Positions 1-10,823 of a DNA stretch of 64,000 nucleotides are shown in pieces (the first letter of the stretch is position 1; every line of letters starts with the position of its first letter). The DNA is from Kudoa neothunni. Lineage: Eukaryota; Cnidaria. The translations under genes were made by a program, and so were the position numbers. The notes under the pieces were generated by a model, which worked only from the letters and a program-made list of their open reading frames with translations, was not told the origin of the DNA and searched no databases. The stretch covers positions 7,750,001-7,814,000 of the forward strand of contig OZ199840.1 of NCBI GenBank assembly GCA_964304625.1. The letters are read 5' to 3'.

Positions 1-35
1 CTTTTTAACATTTAAATAATTCCATTGTGATGGTA

Positions 36-790
36 ACAGATGGAACTTCTGATGTCGTCCCGAAAGAGTTTTTACAGCTCTACACCCTAAGTGGAAGAAT
101 CTTCGATAAGTTTTCCCCTCTGGTTTTTGTTTAAATGGCAAGCAAGAATTTAGAATCTTATAATGTATTAATGAACACATTAATATAATTATTGATATTG
201 AATATTCATCTTTTCATGCTTTTAAAAGGGCATCAACATTTTCAACCATCTGTTTTCGTACTTTTCATTTAGGACAGTGCGTTCAGAGGAAATTACGAAA
301 ACTTGGTATGTCATATATTTACAGCCGTAATGTTGAATTTAGACTTTTAACCAAATCTATTACTTCGTCGACATTCGTTCCTGAGGAAAATGTTCTAGCA
401 GAATATGAAAAAAAAATAACCTAAGTATTATTAGCGCCATTTTTAGATTCTTTCGAAAAAAATTTCCTATGATAGTAATTATCCTATACCGGTTTGGAAC
501 CCATACAAAAGAGTCATGGAAAATCTACCATTAATCTCGAACAATGCGGAAAACTTCCATAAATGTTTTAAAGCATTGTTCGAGCAGTCACATTCGGGAC
601 TGAACAATTTTGCAGAAAAGCTGCAAGAATGTCAAAGCGTCAAGATGTCAACGAACAAGAAATAGAATTCCTAATGGCCAGTCCACTAAATGGTTCTACT
701 ACGAACAAAACAAATGCGAAAATGAAAAAAATAAGGAAGATGTGCGAAAATTATACGCGCTATTATGGAATTTACTATATTAAAACTTTA
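36..790 (+). pseudogene. MULE transposase remnant (Mutator-like DNA transposon)
   Basis: This is a decayed Mutator-like transposase. Translated pieces follow the order of the MULE catalytic core and C-terminus. The first reads DGTSDVVPKEFLQLYTL and continues to SPLVFV, which matches the usual 'DGTF..P..F.QLYT..G...PLVY' block around a catalytic Asp. Then comes MASKNLESYNVL, directly after an in-frame TAA. A third piece, FHLGQCVQRKLRKLG, is followed by FRLLTKSI and FVPEEN. The last is WNPYKRVMENLPLISNNAE, the 'IWN.Y.R.....P.TNN.VE.WH' tail. The pieces sit in different frames and are split by stops, so this is a fossil. The 5' part lies outside the window. Family assignment is from remembered MULE/FLYWCH-type sequences. 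Confidence 0.7.
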
Positions 791-794
791 GCCA

Positions 795-1262
795 AACTGT
801 ATAATTGATGTATAGATTAGATTATTTATTTTTTTTAATTATGCTAGTTTGTCACATCAAATTGTTTTCTCTGTGTTATTCCCACCCATCGTGGTAAACA
901 AGGTATGTTCGGCGAAATTTCTCCTCACACAAATATATCTTCAACTCGTTTAAAAATATCAGTTGTTTCAATATCATTGTTTATTTAGTTTTTCGCGTTC
1001 ATCGTCTAATTTAAACGGTAGTCATCTTCCTATTCATTACTAGAACTGTATTCGGATACAATGTCATCATATTGACTATACGATATGGAATCCTATTCCT
1101 GTCCAACGTCTGATTTGTCCGCATCTGGTAATAATATGATTTTTTAAAAGTTTGTTCTTTTTATTCCTTTCTCCAATCTAGTCAAAATCCATTCTAGAGA
1201 ATATAAACACACTTAAATTGAGGGCCAAACGTTGCCATTTAGCAACATTGGGGTTCAAAGGG
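795..1262 (-). mobile_element. piggyBac-like element end with decayed acidic N-terminus
   Basis: The right edge is a TTAA at 1263-1266 preceded by GGG, so reading inward on the minus strand it starts TTAACCCTTTGAACCCC. That is the target site and CCC terminus of piggyBac-type elements. A subterminal palindrome (GTTGCCATTTAGCAAC) follows. Inward on the minus strand one frame gives acidic text broken by several stops (DADKSDVGQE, then SISYSQYDDIVSEYSSS), like the acidic start of piggyBac transposases. The other end was not found and may be lost at the MULE remnant. Sequence differs from the 60-kb piggyBac, so it would be a second family. Confidence 0.4.
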
Positions 1263-1266
1263 TTAA

Positions 1267-2139
1267 ACAATGAAATTATGGTACTACAAACTAATTAATT
1301 CAATGATATATTCGAAAAGTCATGAAAAAATGAGTCATTTAATTTTTAATGTTTTTATGAAAAATTATATAATATTTCTAAATATTTTATACCACTTTTT
1401 ATTATATTTTATCAATTTATGAGTTGTGAACTCGATTAAAATTGTAATTCACACACACGACTTTTAGGTTTGGCTACAACGAGTTTTGAACAGCGTAAAA
1501 GTGATAACAAATACCTTGTTTTGAGTTAGAATTTAATTGTAATGTATTAATCGTTTATATTTATCAGAGTTATTTTTCTTATTTGTCACCATACCCATGT
1601 TGTGCTAATAAAAATTTTAATTAAGATTTAGTTTGGTCTAATATTAAAGTATTAATAAATTATTTTGTTTGTGGACCTATTGGAGTAAATATACTTTCAT
1701 CATAATAATCCGACTCGCGTAGAAATATAATTTCTCGTATCTGGTGTAAAGTTTTTTATTGCCTGACATTTCCTCGGTGCTTAAAAAATTACGAAATATT
1801 GAGATATTACTGTAATTTAATCTAGCAGATTTAAAAAATTTTGGAACTATTGGTTGTACGAATTTTTTGAAATCTACTCTAATATTGCATTCCTTTAAAA
1901 TAAATAACTCCAAAATTTCAATGACTTATTTAATATATATAAATTATCTATGGGAAATTATAATTAAGTAAAATTTAATGCAAGAACATCGGGTTCAGTT
2001 TTGCATACAAACTCTCACAAAAAAACAACATCACATCACACAAACTAATGGTATAAATAAAATATCAAAACAACAGAAATGGATTAATTGAAAATTATCA
2101 CACAAAGTGTTTTGAGTGAGGCAAAAAAATTAATCCAAA
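1267..2139. other. Non-coding AT-rich spacer
   Basis: Nothing recognisable was seen. It is the 3' flank of the prefoldin gene and presumably carries its 3' UTR. Short open frames here have no family resemblance and no splice context. Confidence 0.5.
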
Positions 2140-2576
2140 TTATGCCTTTTCATAATCGAGATTGATTGTCGGTCCAAGCTTGGCATATAACTTGCTTCGC
2201 AGCTGTGAAAGCGTATCTTCATAGGAAGCAAGTTGTAGTTTTTTAGCCGACACTTTGACTTTCTGTCGTTCAATCCGATCATTCAATGTTTGCACAGCCA
2301 TATCTTGCTTCATATAGACGTATTGTTGACCATATGATATCGGAATGGTCACATCATCATCCAACAACAATTCTATCTCCTCTATAGCTTCTTCCATAGA
2401 CTTTATTCCATTTTCTAGATCAATCAATGACAATTTAGCATCTTGATAGTAATTATTGGTGATAGCAAACAATGTGATATTATCTTGATCTGATTTTGTG
2501 AATTTTGGTTTGACAATCTAAAGAAATATTTTACAATAAAACCAAAAAAATTTAGGCGTTGAGTTACAGGTTCCAT
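2140..2576 (-). CDS. PFDN4: Prefoldin subunit 4
   Basis: This is subunit 4 of the hexameric prefoldin chaperone, which captures nascent actin and tubulin in the cytosol and hands them to the TRiC/CCT chaperonin (family knowledge). The model has two exons. Exon 1 (2576-2568) encodes only Met-Glu-Pro. It is followed by a 50-nt GT-AG intron (2567-2518) and a second exon to TAA at 2140-2142. The 129-aa product compares with about 134 aa in animals. It has the beta-prefoldin plan: N-terminal coiled-coil helix (residues about 8-45), a hairpin with the acidic DDDVTIPISYGQQYVYM stretch, a second helix, and the diagnostic tail KLYAKLGPTINLDYEKA (human tail LYAKFGSNINLE). Phase is 0 at the junction. 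The very short first coding exon is inferred from an ATG just upstream of a GTAAC donor; an alternative start would change only the first few residues. Confidence 0.9.
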
Positions 2577-5409
2577 ATTTTCCACGCATGCGTGTGACAA
2601 TAATTCATAATTAATGTTTTGCTTACGGTTAACTCAACTATATGTATGTAGAAATTTATATTGTTTAAGTAGCTGTTGTGAGAACATATATTTTTCATTT
2701 CTTTTTTTATTATGTGTTTTATGTACGGGTAATAAAATTAAGGCCATAAACCATATGTTAAGTATTTAGGACGAAATCACTCTGTAGAATGAGGTATTTC
2801 ACTTGTTAGTTTATATATATTTTAAATATTAAATATACGACAATCTTAGTTCTAAAAGCCACTACTGTTATGGTAGACGTTGACTTGGTGTAATTAATAC
2901 GAAATTCTCAAACAATATTGAAATTTCATTTAGATATTGAAAACATGAGAAATAGAGTCTAGTTTAAAAGAATCTATCAGATTTTTCGGTGACCTCATTT
3001 AATGTTATTTCAAACATGTAATCGTGTAAATTTAAAAATTGAGCGTAAAATATACTGATTAGGTATAACTCAAATTTATACGAGTTATATTAACCCAAGA
3101 GACCTAATATCAATACGGGGAAATAGATTTTAATAATAAATTAATCTTGATTTCATAATTACGGTCCAGCAAGCCAAATAGAAATTGGATTTATTTGTAG
3201 GTGAGGGTACGTTAACACATCCTGATTCCTTAAATTAAATGTGAAAAAATTCTACGAGATCGTTAAAAATGTAATTACTTAAGAAAATATAAATTTGTTA
3301 AAATAAGTATTCATTCATTTGCCCTTTTATATCATTTTTAATGTGTTTATGAATATAAATATTAAATGACTGTCCTAATACTTTATAATACTTTGCAATA
3401 AAAATAAAAGCACGTACTGTTTGAGTGGAACTTTCATTTGATATAAAAATCTGAAAAGAATTGTTTATATAGTTATATAGCTAGGTGATACATGAGTAGT
3501 ATTGTGTATCGCCTGTTATTATAACTAATGATGTTTGGTGAAGCTCTTAAGAAATGAGCGAACTGCATAGCATATTATTCCATGCTAAATAAATGTTTTG
3601 TGCGAACAGCTAAATCTACACCATATAAATTACAGAGATGAAAATACGATAATTTTAATCTCTAAAAAATTAAATTTATATAGAATAAAATTAATATCAG
3701 TACAAGATACATAATAAGTTATTATTTTTTTATGTAACTTATAAATTCACAAAAATAAAACATTAAAATTTAATTACTTATTTATTTAATTAATTTATTA
3801 AATTGAATATACGTTTTTAATTAAACTTTCGGATTGTTAGAAATTAATATTAAACAATTTAGTCCATTAGCGGATTCAATCTCAACTTTTGCTTTGAAGC
3901 TAAAGTTGCAATAAATATAAAATCTATAAATATTTTTACAGTTGAATCTTTTAAAAAATAATTTCGCATAAAAGGCTTATATGATAATTCTGAAGTATTC
4001 GAATTTTAATAAAATAACTTTTCATTAAAACTAAGAGATATTTACAATATCGAGAATTGGAGCGAAATAATTAATAAATAAACTTTTATACAAGGGGTTC
4101 TCAACCGTTTTTTAATTTACTTCTTCGACATAATAAAGAATCCAAATTTACCGTTCAATTGGGAGCTGAATTAATACGTAATTCAAGATTGTATAATTAT
4201 TTAAGTATTATTAGGCTACATCTCTAAAATATAAACGAGGCATGAAAAAACGAGACGTATAATGATTTTATAAATAGTTGTTAAATACTTATTCCTAAAA
4301 CGTTTTAAGCATTTTAGCCAACATCTTAATTGAATTTAATAGCTCTGAATAGTATAATTCTTTAGAAGTTCTTATGCAGGCAACAAACCTCATTTTGTAA
4401 AAATTTCCCGTTCCCGGTTTTGATACCACTTAATTTATTCCTTGTCATTTAAAATTTACCCCTGGTTGAGAACCGTTGCTTTATTCAATACGAAACCCAT
4501 TTTATGCGCTCCTCTACCACCGAAGGGATGGGTTTTAAATGGTTACCCATTTTATTTGCATATTAATCATCATAAATTATTATTAATATGTCTAATCGCA
4601 AAAATCACATATATTAGTTTTATAACGAGTTTATTACGAAGTCGTAAAATACTATAGGTATACAAAACCATATTTACGAGTTAATGATTTTAGTAGTTTT
4701 AAAGAATTGTTATCAACCTATCCTTTGTATCTCTCCTTTAAAAAGGGGGCCATTGTTTCACAAGTTGACCTAATTTTAAGCGAAAATATAAAAAACGATT
4801 TTAACATGGTTAATTTTATAATGATTTTTGGAAGAAAAAACTCTTATATTTCAACAGGCATTGGGTACAATCTACAATATTTTAATTTTATAATAAGGCC
4901 ATTAATTAATCTAGAATAGATAGCAATATTTAATAAATAATTGTATTATTTTGCTACTATGCTCAAATTACAAGGTAATATTGTGGGCGGAGCGATGCAA
5001 TTCCTCTAGTTGATTTAAAAAAATAAAAACATAACTTATAAAAAATAAATAATAATGATAATCATATATTAAAATTAGAAAATCTATTAAAATTGCAATA
5101 AACGTAAATTAACTGAGACAATTTCTACGATCTCGCGGCGACTCCTAATTTTTATATTATTTCTCAAAATTGCTCTCCAAATAAGTTCACCCAGTGATGT
5201 TACTACGCTTTCCTGACGAAATGGATTCAACTTATATTGTGGGAGCATAACACAAAAGAAACAATTAAAATAAAGCTAACACCTTTCGAAGATAAGGTGT
5301 CAGCTTCTATTCAAAAAATTGGATATTTTTAACTACAGTTATAAATAGTTCACTGCAATAATCTTAAAAACAAAATTTTGAATTCAAACATTCAAAAATA
5401 CGAAACGAT
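2577..5409. other. Long AT-rich intergenic region
   Basis: About 2.8 kb without a supportable gene. The one recognisable item is the hAT-type element at 4091-4478. Small open frames at 4442-4657 and 4707-4919 have no family resemblance and no splice context. Promoters of the divergent prefoldin and cysteine-rich genes must lie at the two ends, but no motif stands out in this AT background. Confidence 0.5.
4091..4478. mobile_element. Non-autonomous hAT element (MITE)
   Basis: The left end reads CAAGGGGTTCTCAACCG. The right end, read on the other strand, is CAACGGTTCTCAACCAGGGG. This is the CAGGGGTTCTCAACC-type terminus common among hAT transposons. The subterminal 'GGGGTAAATTTT' is shared with the larger element at 27926-29514, so both belong to one family. 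The flanking 8-mers (cttttata and ctttattc) agree only in part, which suggests an old insertion. No coding capacity remains. Confidence 0.55.
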
Positions 5410-6902
5410 ATGTTATTAATGAAGGCACTTTTGGTTTCAGTATATATAGCAGTGTTGAATTTTCATGGGAGAAGAGGGTTCACAGTTGGCGGGAGATTTC
5501 CTAGAGGTATATACAGATGGACGTGTGTATGGTGTGTGAAACACGTTTTATAGAAAGCGAGTCAGATAATAATGTGAACAAAACTGTTGAATCAACGACT
5601 GCTAATGTAGAGACTGGCACATCTGCTAGTCCAGACACCGTTAAGATGATCCCCTTAGTTGTAACTCCAGAAAATCCTACAAGCGAGACTCTTAACGTCA
5701 CCGATCTAGAAGCCGATAAATTTATCGAATCACTTAAAAATCGTTATTTTCATAAATATTGATTTTATATTTAATTTCCGTATAGAATCTAATGGTATCG
5801 GCCCTTTGAACAAAAATGAAACTCATATCTCGTCTAACGAAAGTTTACCAACGAATACTACCACTGTTAGTGAAGCACAGAATGCTACAAACACAGAAAT
5901 GACACCAAGTAACCCCATTCTTTCTGCTGACCAATCCCATTCAACGTCAACAGTGGGTGACACATCTCAACCAACACAAGTGCACATGTTTCAGAATGAA
6001 GGTTCACCATCACCTCTCTCAAACAACATAGCAGGTGATAACACAACCAATCTTCTAAATGAAACAAATATCGAAAAAGGTTTATCGTAAGTGAAATGTG
6101 CATCATAAATGAAATTGTTTTAGGTTTAAACGAATCGTGCCCAAGTGATTGTTCCGCAGATTCTTGCAAACCCGAATGTTCTTTCCATTGTTGCCTGAAA
6201 GAAAAATCTTCGGCATCAAATGTAGCTCATCTATTTGTATATGAATGATAACGATGGTTATAGAATTCGATGGCTGGATATTACAATCAAGATGCCTCCG
6301 GTAATACAAGTGCAGGACTGGCATTTGACAGTTCAAAGCTAGAAAAAGTAACACTCCTTATCTACACGACTTGGAAAATCTACTTATTTTGATAGATGTT
6401 GCTGGACACTATTTCAGAATTTACTCAAAAGCTTCCACACACACAGCAAACACAAAAACTATCTGAAATAATGACCGACCCCTCAAATCACTATGATTAC
6501 GCTCCTAGCTATGATGCCTCCAATAACAATAACAACAACAAATACAATTTTATGGAGCAAATGCCGAATCAATACCTAGCTAGTAGATCGAATATGTATC
6601 TGACTGAGGGTTATTCCAACAACAACAACAACAACAACAACTACGCTAAACCGTACAATTACGCTGATGGGAATCAAAACTTTGCCGCCAAATCGCAAAT
6701 AAATCCAACCTACCCCTATAAACGTAACCAAATTTCCGATCCAAACTACCCGATTGCTTCCACGCACCATCATACTGGATATCAAAGGAAAAATATAGCC
6801 CGAGCGTTTTTATACAACCCCGATACCAACAGCTACCAATCCAGAAGATTCTATAGAAGAGCACGAATCTATTCTCCCTACAAACCATCTTACCAAGCAT
6901 AG
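5410..6902 (+). CDS. Secreted protein with one minicollagen-type cysteine domain and Asn/Tyr-rich tail (putative polar-capsule protein)
   Basis: Six exons are proposed: 5410-5506, 5554-5742, 5786-6079, 6124-6221, 6264-6347 and 6396-6902, about 422 aa, with introns of 42-48 nt. The product starts with a hydrophobic signal peptide (MLLMKALLVSVYIAVLNFHG). A long Ser/Thr/Asn-rich spacer follows, then a domain reading CPSDCSADSCKPECSFHCC at 6138-6194. The spacing is C-x3-C-x4-C-x3-C-x3-CC, the minicollagen cysteine-rich pattern with one extra residue in the second gap. After a short linker comes a tail rich in Asn and Tyr (poly-Asn runs), ending in a basic, Tyr-rich stretch (RRFYRRARIYSPYKPSYQA). 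There is no Gly-X-Y or poly-Pro segment, so it is not a minicollagen. In cnidarians such domains crosslink capsule-wall proteins through disulfides (known for minicollagens and NOWA); a polar-capsule role here is inference. Two donors are non-canonical (GTTATT and GTTTAT). The canonical GTAAGT seven bases downstream of the latter would shift the frame and remove the domain. Confidence 0.65.
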
Positions 6903-7107
6903 ATTATCTATCTTTTTATAACTGAAAAATATAAACAGTTTTTTTCTATTAAACATTATACAGCTGTTAGGATCGTTAGTTTTTGCGATTAAAATGTTAA
7001 CGTTTGATGTTAATACTAATGTGAATGTTAAAATTTCCAGCCTCAGTATAAATCAAATTCGAGTTCGAATTAACAATTAGAAGAGTGTATTTATGAACTT
7101 GGAACAA

Positions 7108-8021
7108 TTATTTTGAGCTGATAAAATCTTCGGGGCGAACCACCTTGTAGGAAACAGATGCAGTAACATTGTGAATGTTAGTTATGACTGGTCGAAGTGG
7201 AACTGTTTCTTCCCCGGTCTCTATAGCATGGGCATTAGCACCTTTCCATGCCTTAGGAATTATTGATGACGAATTCACATGAACTTGGATATCGATAGTG
7301 CCTGTGTATTTTCAGATTATTAGACATAAAACCATCTCCCAAATCTCAAATTTACATGGAAAATCCAACAATGGAAGAAAAGATACACTAGCTGTGATTT
7401 GTTTCATTAGATTTTGAATTTCAACCACTATTTCATTTTCTGGTTTCGAAATTAGACGTTGATTCGAACTTGATAATGAGTAGGAATGAGAATGCGCCAT
7501 CAAACAACTAAACATACTCCACTCCACTATCCTTTCGCTTGAAAGTGGCATCAATATTGAATTTCCATGTCTCAACAACCTCCCCGGTTACTTTATTGAT
7601 AATAGCCAAAACAAACTGACTGATTAGACCAGCATCAAGCCATTCTATAATAATATACAAGAGATTCATATCGAATATATCCACATTACGATTAAGATCG
7701 GCAATAAGTTTGGTGAAATACGCATCTACATCGTTGTCTTTTAATAACATAAGAGGAACGTTGTGATATCGTTGTCGTTGAAACATGTCAGGAGGATATA
7801 TTCCACGTTGAAATAAAACGCTAGATACAACAATGAAACTTTAAATAACTCTGTAGTCAAAATAAGGCGCGAAATTAAAATTGACGAATACCTATTCACA
7901 GAATAATCTAAATAAATCATATCAATTAAATTCATGATTAACAACTGGTTAAATTACATAGTAGCTCTGAGATTAGAGCGGCACTTCCGGAAAGGGTCAA
8001 ACCTGGACTGCTAGTCGACAT
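7108..8021 (-). CDS. MAD2: MAD2, spindle assembly checkpoint HORMA protein
   Basis: This is a complete MAD2 of 201 aa (human MAD2L1 has 205). MAD2 is a HORMA-fold protein that binds MAD1 at unattached kinetochores and CDC20 in the mitotic checkpoint complex, restraining the APC/C. Six exons on the minus strand: 8021-7958, 7907-7892, 7820-7690, 7644-7528, 7439-7356 and 7301-7108. All junction phases agree. Recognisable blocks are GSAALISELLYYSVNS joined to VLFQRGIYPPDMF (human GSAEIVAEFFSFGINS, ILYQRGIYP), a WLDAGLISQFVLAIIN strand-helix, ITASVSFLPLLDFPC (human ITATVTFLPLLEVSC), and the C-terminal safety-belt region with VITNIHNVTASVSYKV (human TTTIHKVNSMVAYKI). The loop before the 'ITASV' helix is about eight residues shorter than in human. 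Exon 2 is only 16 nt. Introns are 45-88 nt and GT-AG. The exon 4/5 donor (GTGGAG) is the weakest boundary. Confidence 0.95.
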
Positions 8022-9153
8022 TGCTCACGTGACTACCTCAGACGTCCAACCCCATATTCACGTAAAATCTATAACCTTTCTCGAAAACTTTAAAAATAAA
8101 ATAATATTTATTCAATTGATTTAGAGGTTAAAATTAATGAATTTTGAGTAGTATGTACTATTATACTGGATAAAAAGTGAGATTAGACTAAGTTGGATAT
8201 TTTTACTAAAATTATTCTTTTTTATAAGATAAATTAAAATATTGAATTTTAATTGTTAAACATATATTTTGGAATGATTTATTAGTTTTACCAATTTAAC
8301 GAAATTCTGTAGGATTCTAGCCCATTTTCTTTATTTACGCCGCAGCATTTGAAACAAGATTACCTCTTCTCAAGGAGCTCTTACACATTCTAATATAAAG
8401 TTAAAATGCATGGCTTAGATAAACGCAGAGTATTTAGTTAAAAATCAGACTGTGCCACATTTAACCACAATTTAAATGATATGGTTCTCATTAAAGTTGC
8501 GCAAACATAGTCTGAAACATGGCTAATAATCTCAAATTAATAAGAGCCTGATGAAACCATGTACTCATAAAATATTAATCAGCTTGTCCTGCTAGAAAAA
8601 GCTTCGTCTCATCGGAAGTTCGCAACCAACGCTATCCCTTCAAGGACGTTGAGTCTGAGGTGTGTTGGATTGTGGATGAAAAAAAAACAATTTTTAAAAG
8701 TTGGATCCTAAAGTTATTTGATGTATTTTAGTTAAGATTCAGGTGATAACTTTATGATTGAAATTACAGATCCTCAGAATTAAAACATGAATTGATTGAC
8801 GTTCAAATGGGGATTCGGGTTTATTAAACTGAGTGTAATAAAATAATTCTACCGATTCGCACATAACAACTACTTAGGAATGATGACATTTGAAAAACAT
8901 AATTTTAATATATTTTCGATGAATAAAGGTCGTTTGAAGTTATTTTTAAATTTAAAGAAAAGAAAAAGGAGACATTCTCCGGGGGGACTAAATGAATAAG
9001 ATTATGGACTATTAATTTAAATTACTCCATACTACAGTTACCTTAAACAATCAATGAAGTGTTGTTAACTAATTAAAAATAATATTACATCGAACATTGA
9101 TGACATTGGTTCGGCAACAAAATTTTTCAGAAAAATATAATGAGGGTACAGAT
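8022..9153. other. Intergenic region upstream of MAD2
   Basis: No gene is supported. It should contain the MAD2 promoter next to 8021, but no clear motif stands out. A slightly more mixed-composition stretch at 8580-8660 has no open frame of note. Confidence 0.45.
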
Positions 9154-9250
9154 CAGTGTTTCCCAACATAGGGTCCACGTCCCGCCGGCGGGACATAGAA
9201 ATTTTTGAACGTTTAATCAACCGCGGAAAATCCTGAATATGCCATATGCC
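9154..9250 (+). mobile_element. Orphan hAT terminus
   Basis: The sequence CAGTGTTTCCCAACATAGGG, followed by a GC-rich CCCGCCGGCGGG palindrome, looks like the left terminus of a hAT transposon (CAGTGTTTCCCAACC type). The matching right end is not visible nearby. The SINE-like repeat starting around 9255 may have displaced or followed it. Confidence 0.4.
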
Positions 9251-9254
9251 AAGG

Positions 9255-9660
9255 GCAGATATCACATCAGTGTGACACTCGGACTCAGAACATTGAGGTA
9301 ATAGGTTCGAATCCGCCGGTGGTCAGACTACTGCTTCCATGTCGGTGGGTCTCTATCCCATATTCGGGAGCCGTGGTTAAAGTGTACGTTCGATGTGAGA
9401 TGGGGTGAGCGTGAATAGGAGTTTGAATCTCCGGAACCCATCGAATGGCAAGTAATTTGCAGTCCTCACAGAACCAACTTCCCTAAAGGGATAAGGTTTG
9501 GGGTGTTGGTCGCCCTGAGACGAGGATGTTTAGTGAGTTAAAGTCTCACACTCTACCGCATAAAGATAGGGGGGTTTCATGTTACGCCCTGCGGTGCCTA
9601 AAGCGTTAAAGGAAGAGGTATGGCCAACCAGAATTCCACAACCTAATAAGTTGCGCCAGG
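9255..9660 (+). repeat. tRNA-derived SINE-like repeat
   Basis: A block of about 400 bp has clearly higher GC than its surroundings. It starts with tRNA-like sequence: GTGTGACACTCGGACTCAG in the A-box/anticodon region, then, some 30 nt on, a perfect Pol III B-box (GGTTCGAATCC at about 9304-9314). A long tRNA-unrelated body follows, with several GC-rich motifs. No open reading frame runs through it. The tRNA arms do not pair well enough for a functional tRNA. The anticodon region (GGACTCAGAAC) hints at a Leu or Met type ancestor. A related tRNA-like head lies on the minus strand at 53990-54070. Target-site duplications were not found. Confidence 0.5.
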
Positions 9661-10451
9661 GGCTTTACGTTGTAAACAAAAAAATCGGTTGGAAATTATT
9701 GGCTTATACGTTTAAATAGAGTTGAGGCATTAATTGAATGTAGAAGTGCTGAGAGTGACGTTTAATGATTATACCAACTCTCAAAAAAATTGGGGGAATT
9801 TTTTGGATTTATTTCAGACTTTGCTTATTCCTTTTTTCCCCTGCAATCAAACTAATGGTTTAAACAAAATTTTTCATTTGAAGGTGGCTATAATAATATT
9901 TATTTACAATTTCTTAAACAATAGACGAAATATTTTTCAATTATTTAAGTTCATTTAATAATCCAATTAAATTAAATTAGCAATAGATGAAACGACAACC
10001 AATAAGCAATCAGAAACAAAAACGACAAACGAATAAAAAAAGCCAATAAAAGTACTTTTATTAATTTTATAAAAAACATTACGAGATTGTAGGGATACAA
10101 AAACAGGACCCATATATCATCGCCCATACGTTTAACTTCCAAAAATCCTATTTATAACGCTCTTAAGTGTGGAGAAAAGTTGACAGTTGTCCTTTCTAAT
10201 ATTGAGCATTTTCACGTTGACTCTGCTCATCAGATAGAAACTAAACAGAATAATAATAGAAAAATTATCAAGAAATATCTTATATCAAGTTACCGCGTAT
10301 TGAAAAGGTCATTAAAGTCAATAGTTAATTTGAATACAGTTTTAACAGTTGCCAAGGGAGAGATGCGATAATTCGATGGCTTATCAAAATGTTCAATTAA
10401 AGATTCTTTAGGGTAGATATTCCTAAGTAGGTAAGGCTCAATAAAAACATT
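9661..10451. other. Intergenic, no gene seen
   Basis: AT-rich. Two short open frames (9734-9958 and 10180-10371, plus strand) have no family resemblance. The second (LSNIEHFHVDSAHQIE...) has fairly non-repetitive composition and could be a transposon scrap, but this cannot be supported. Confidence 0.4.
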
Positions 10452-10823
10452 TCACAGAAATACATATATCGAGGCAGATAAAAAATCCAAATACCATACG
10501 ATGGGAACTTGAAGATCGATCGAATTGAGAACAACAGATATAGTTGGTAAGTGGTTGTCAAATTCACCCCGGTAGGATTGCATATTGGTGCCATCAGGGA
10601 AAACATTGATAACAGAGCTATCAATGTTGTAGGTACAGATCTTTTTGCATTCCACAATGTGGTTGTTGCCAAAGAGAAGTAAGACCGCAACTCTTGAAGC
10701 AAAATAAGAGATCGAAGGACAAAGCAGAGCAGCCAATTGTTTCACAACAATATTTTGTTCATCCAGAAAAATATCATTATCAGTTGGATTGGTTTCTGCA
10801 GCAATCAAATTGAAAATGCTATC
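10452..10823 (-). CDS. Unassigned coding exon, hypothetical protein
   Basis: A minus-strand open frame of about 123 codons starts after a plausible acceptor (TTCAATTTTAG at 10834-10824). It reads DSIFNLIAAETNPTDND..., then a hydrophobic part (LAALLCPSISYFASRVAVLL), then a segment suggestive of beta strands (CTYNIDSSVINVFPDGTN). Composition is balanced and unlike the junk frames around it. No upstream exon or start was found. The 3' part may splice at one of several GT sites before the stop at 10452, so the last 20 or so residues are doubtful. I do not recognise the family. Confidence 0.35.
   Translation of the reverse strand, partial: DSIFNLIAAETNPTDNDIFLDEQNIVVKQLAALLCPSISYFASRVAVLLLFGNNHIVECKKICTYNIDSSVINVFPDGTNMQSYRGEFDNHLPTISVVLNSIDLQVPIVWYLDFLSASIYVFL

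Noticed and set aside
6576-6785. Val-rich minus-strand frame
   Set aside because: It is the antisense of the poly-Asn codons in the tail of the cysteine-domain gene.
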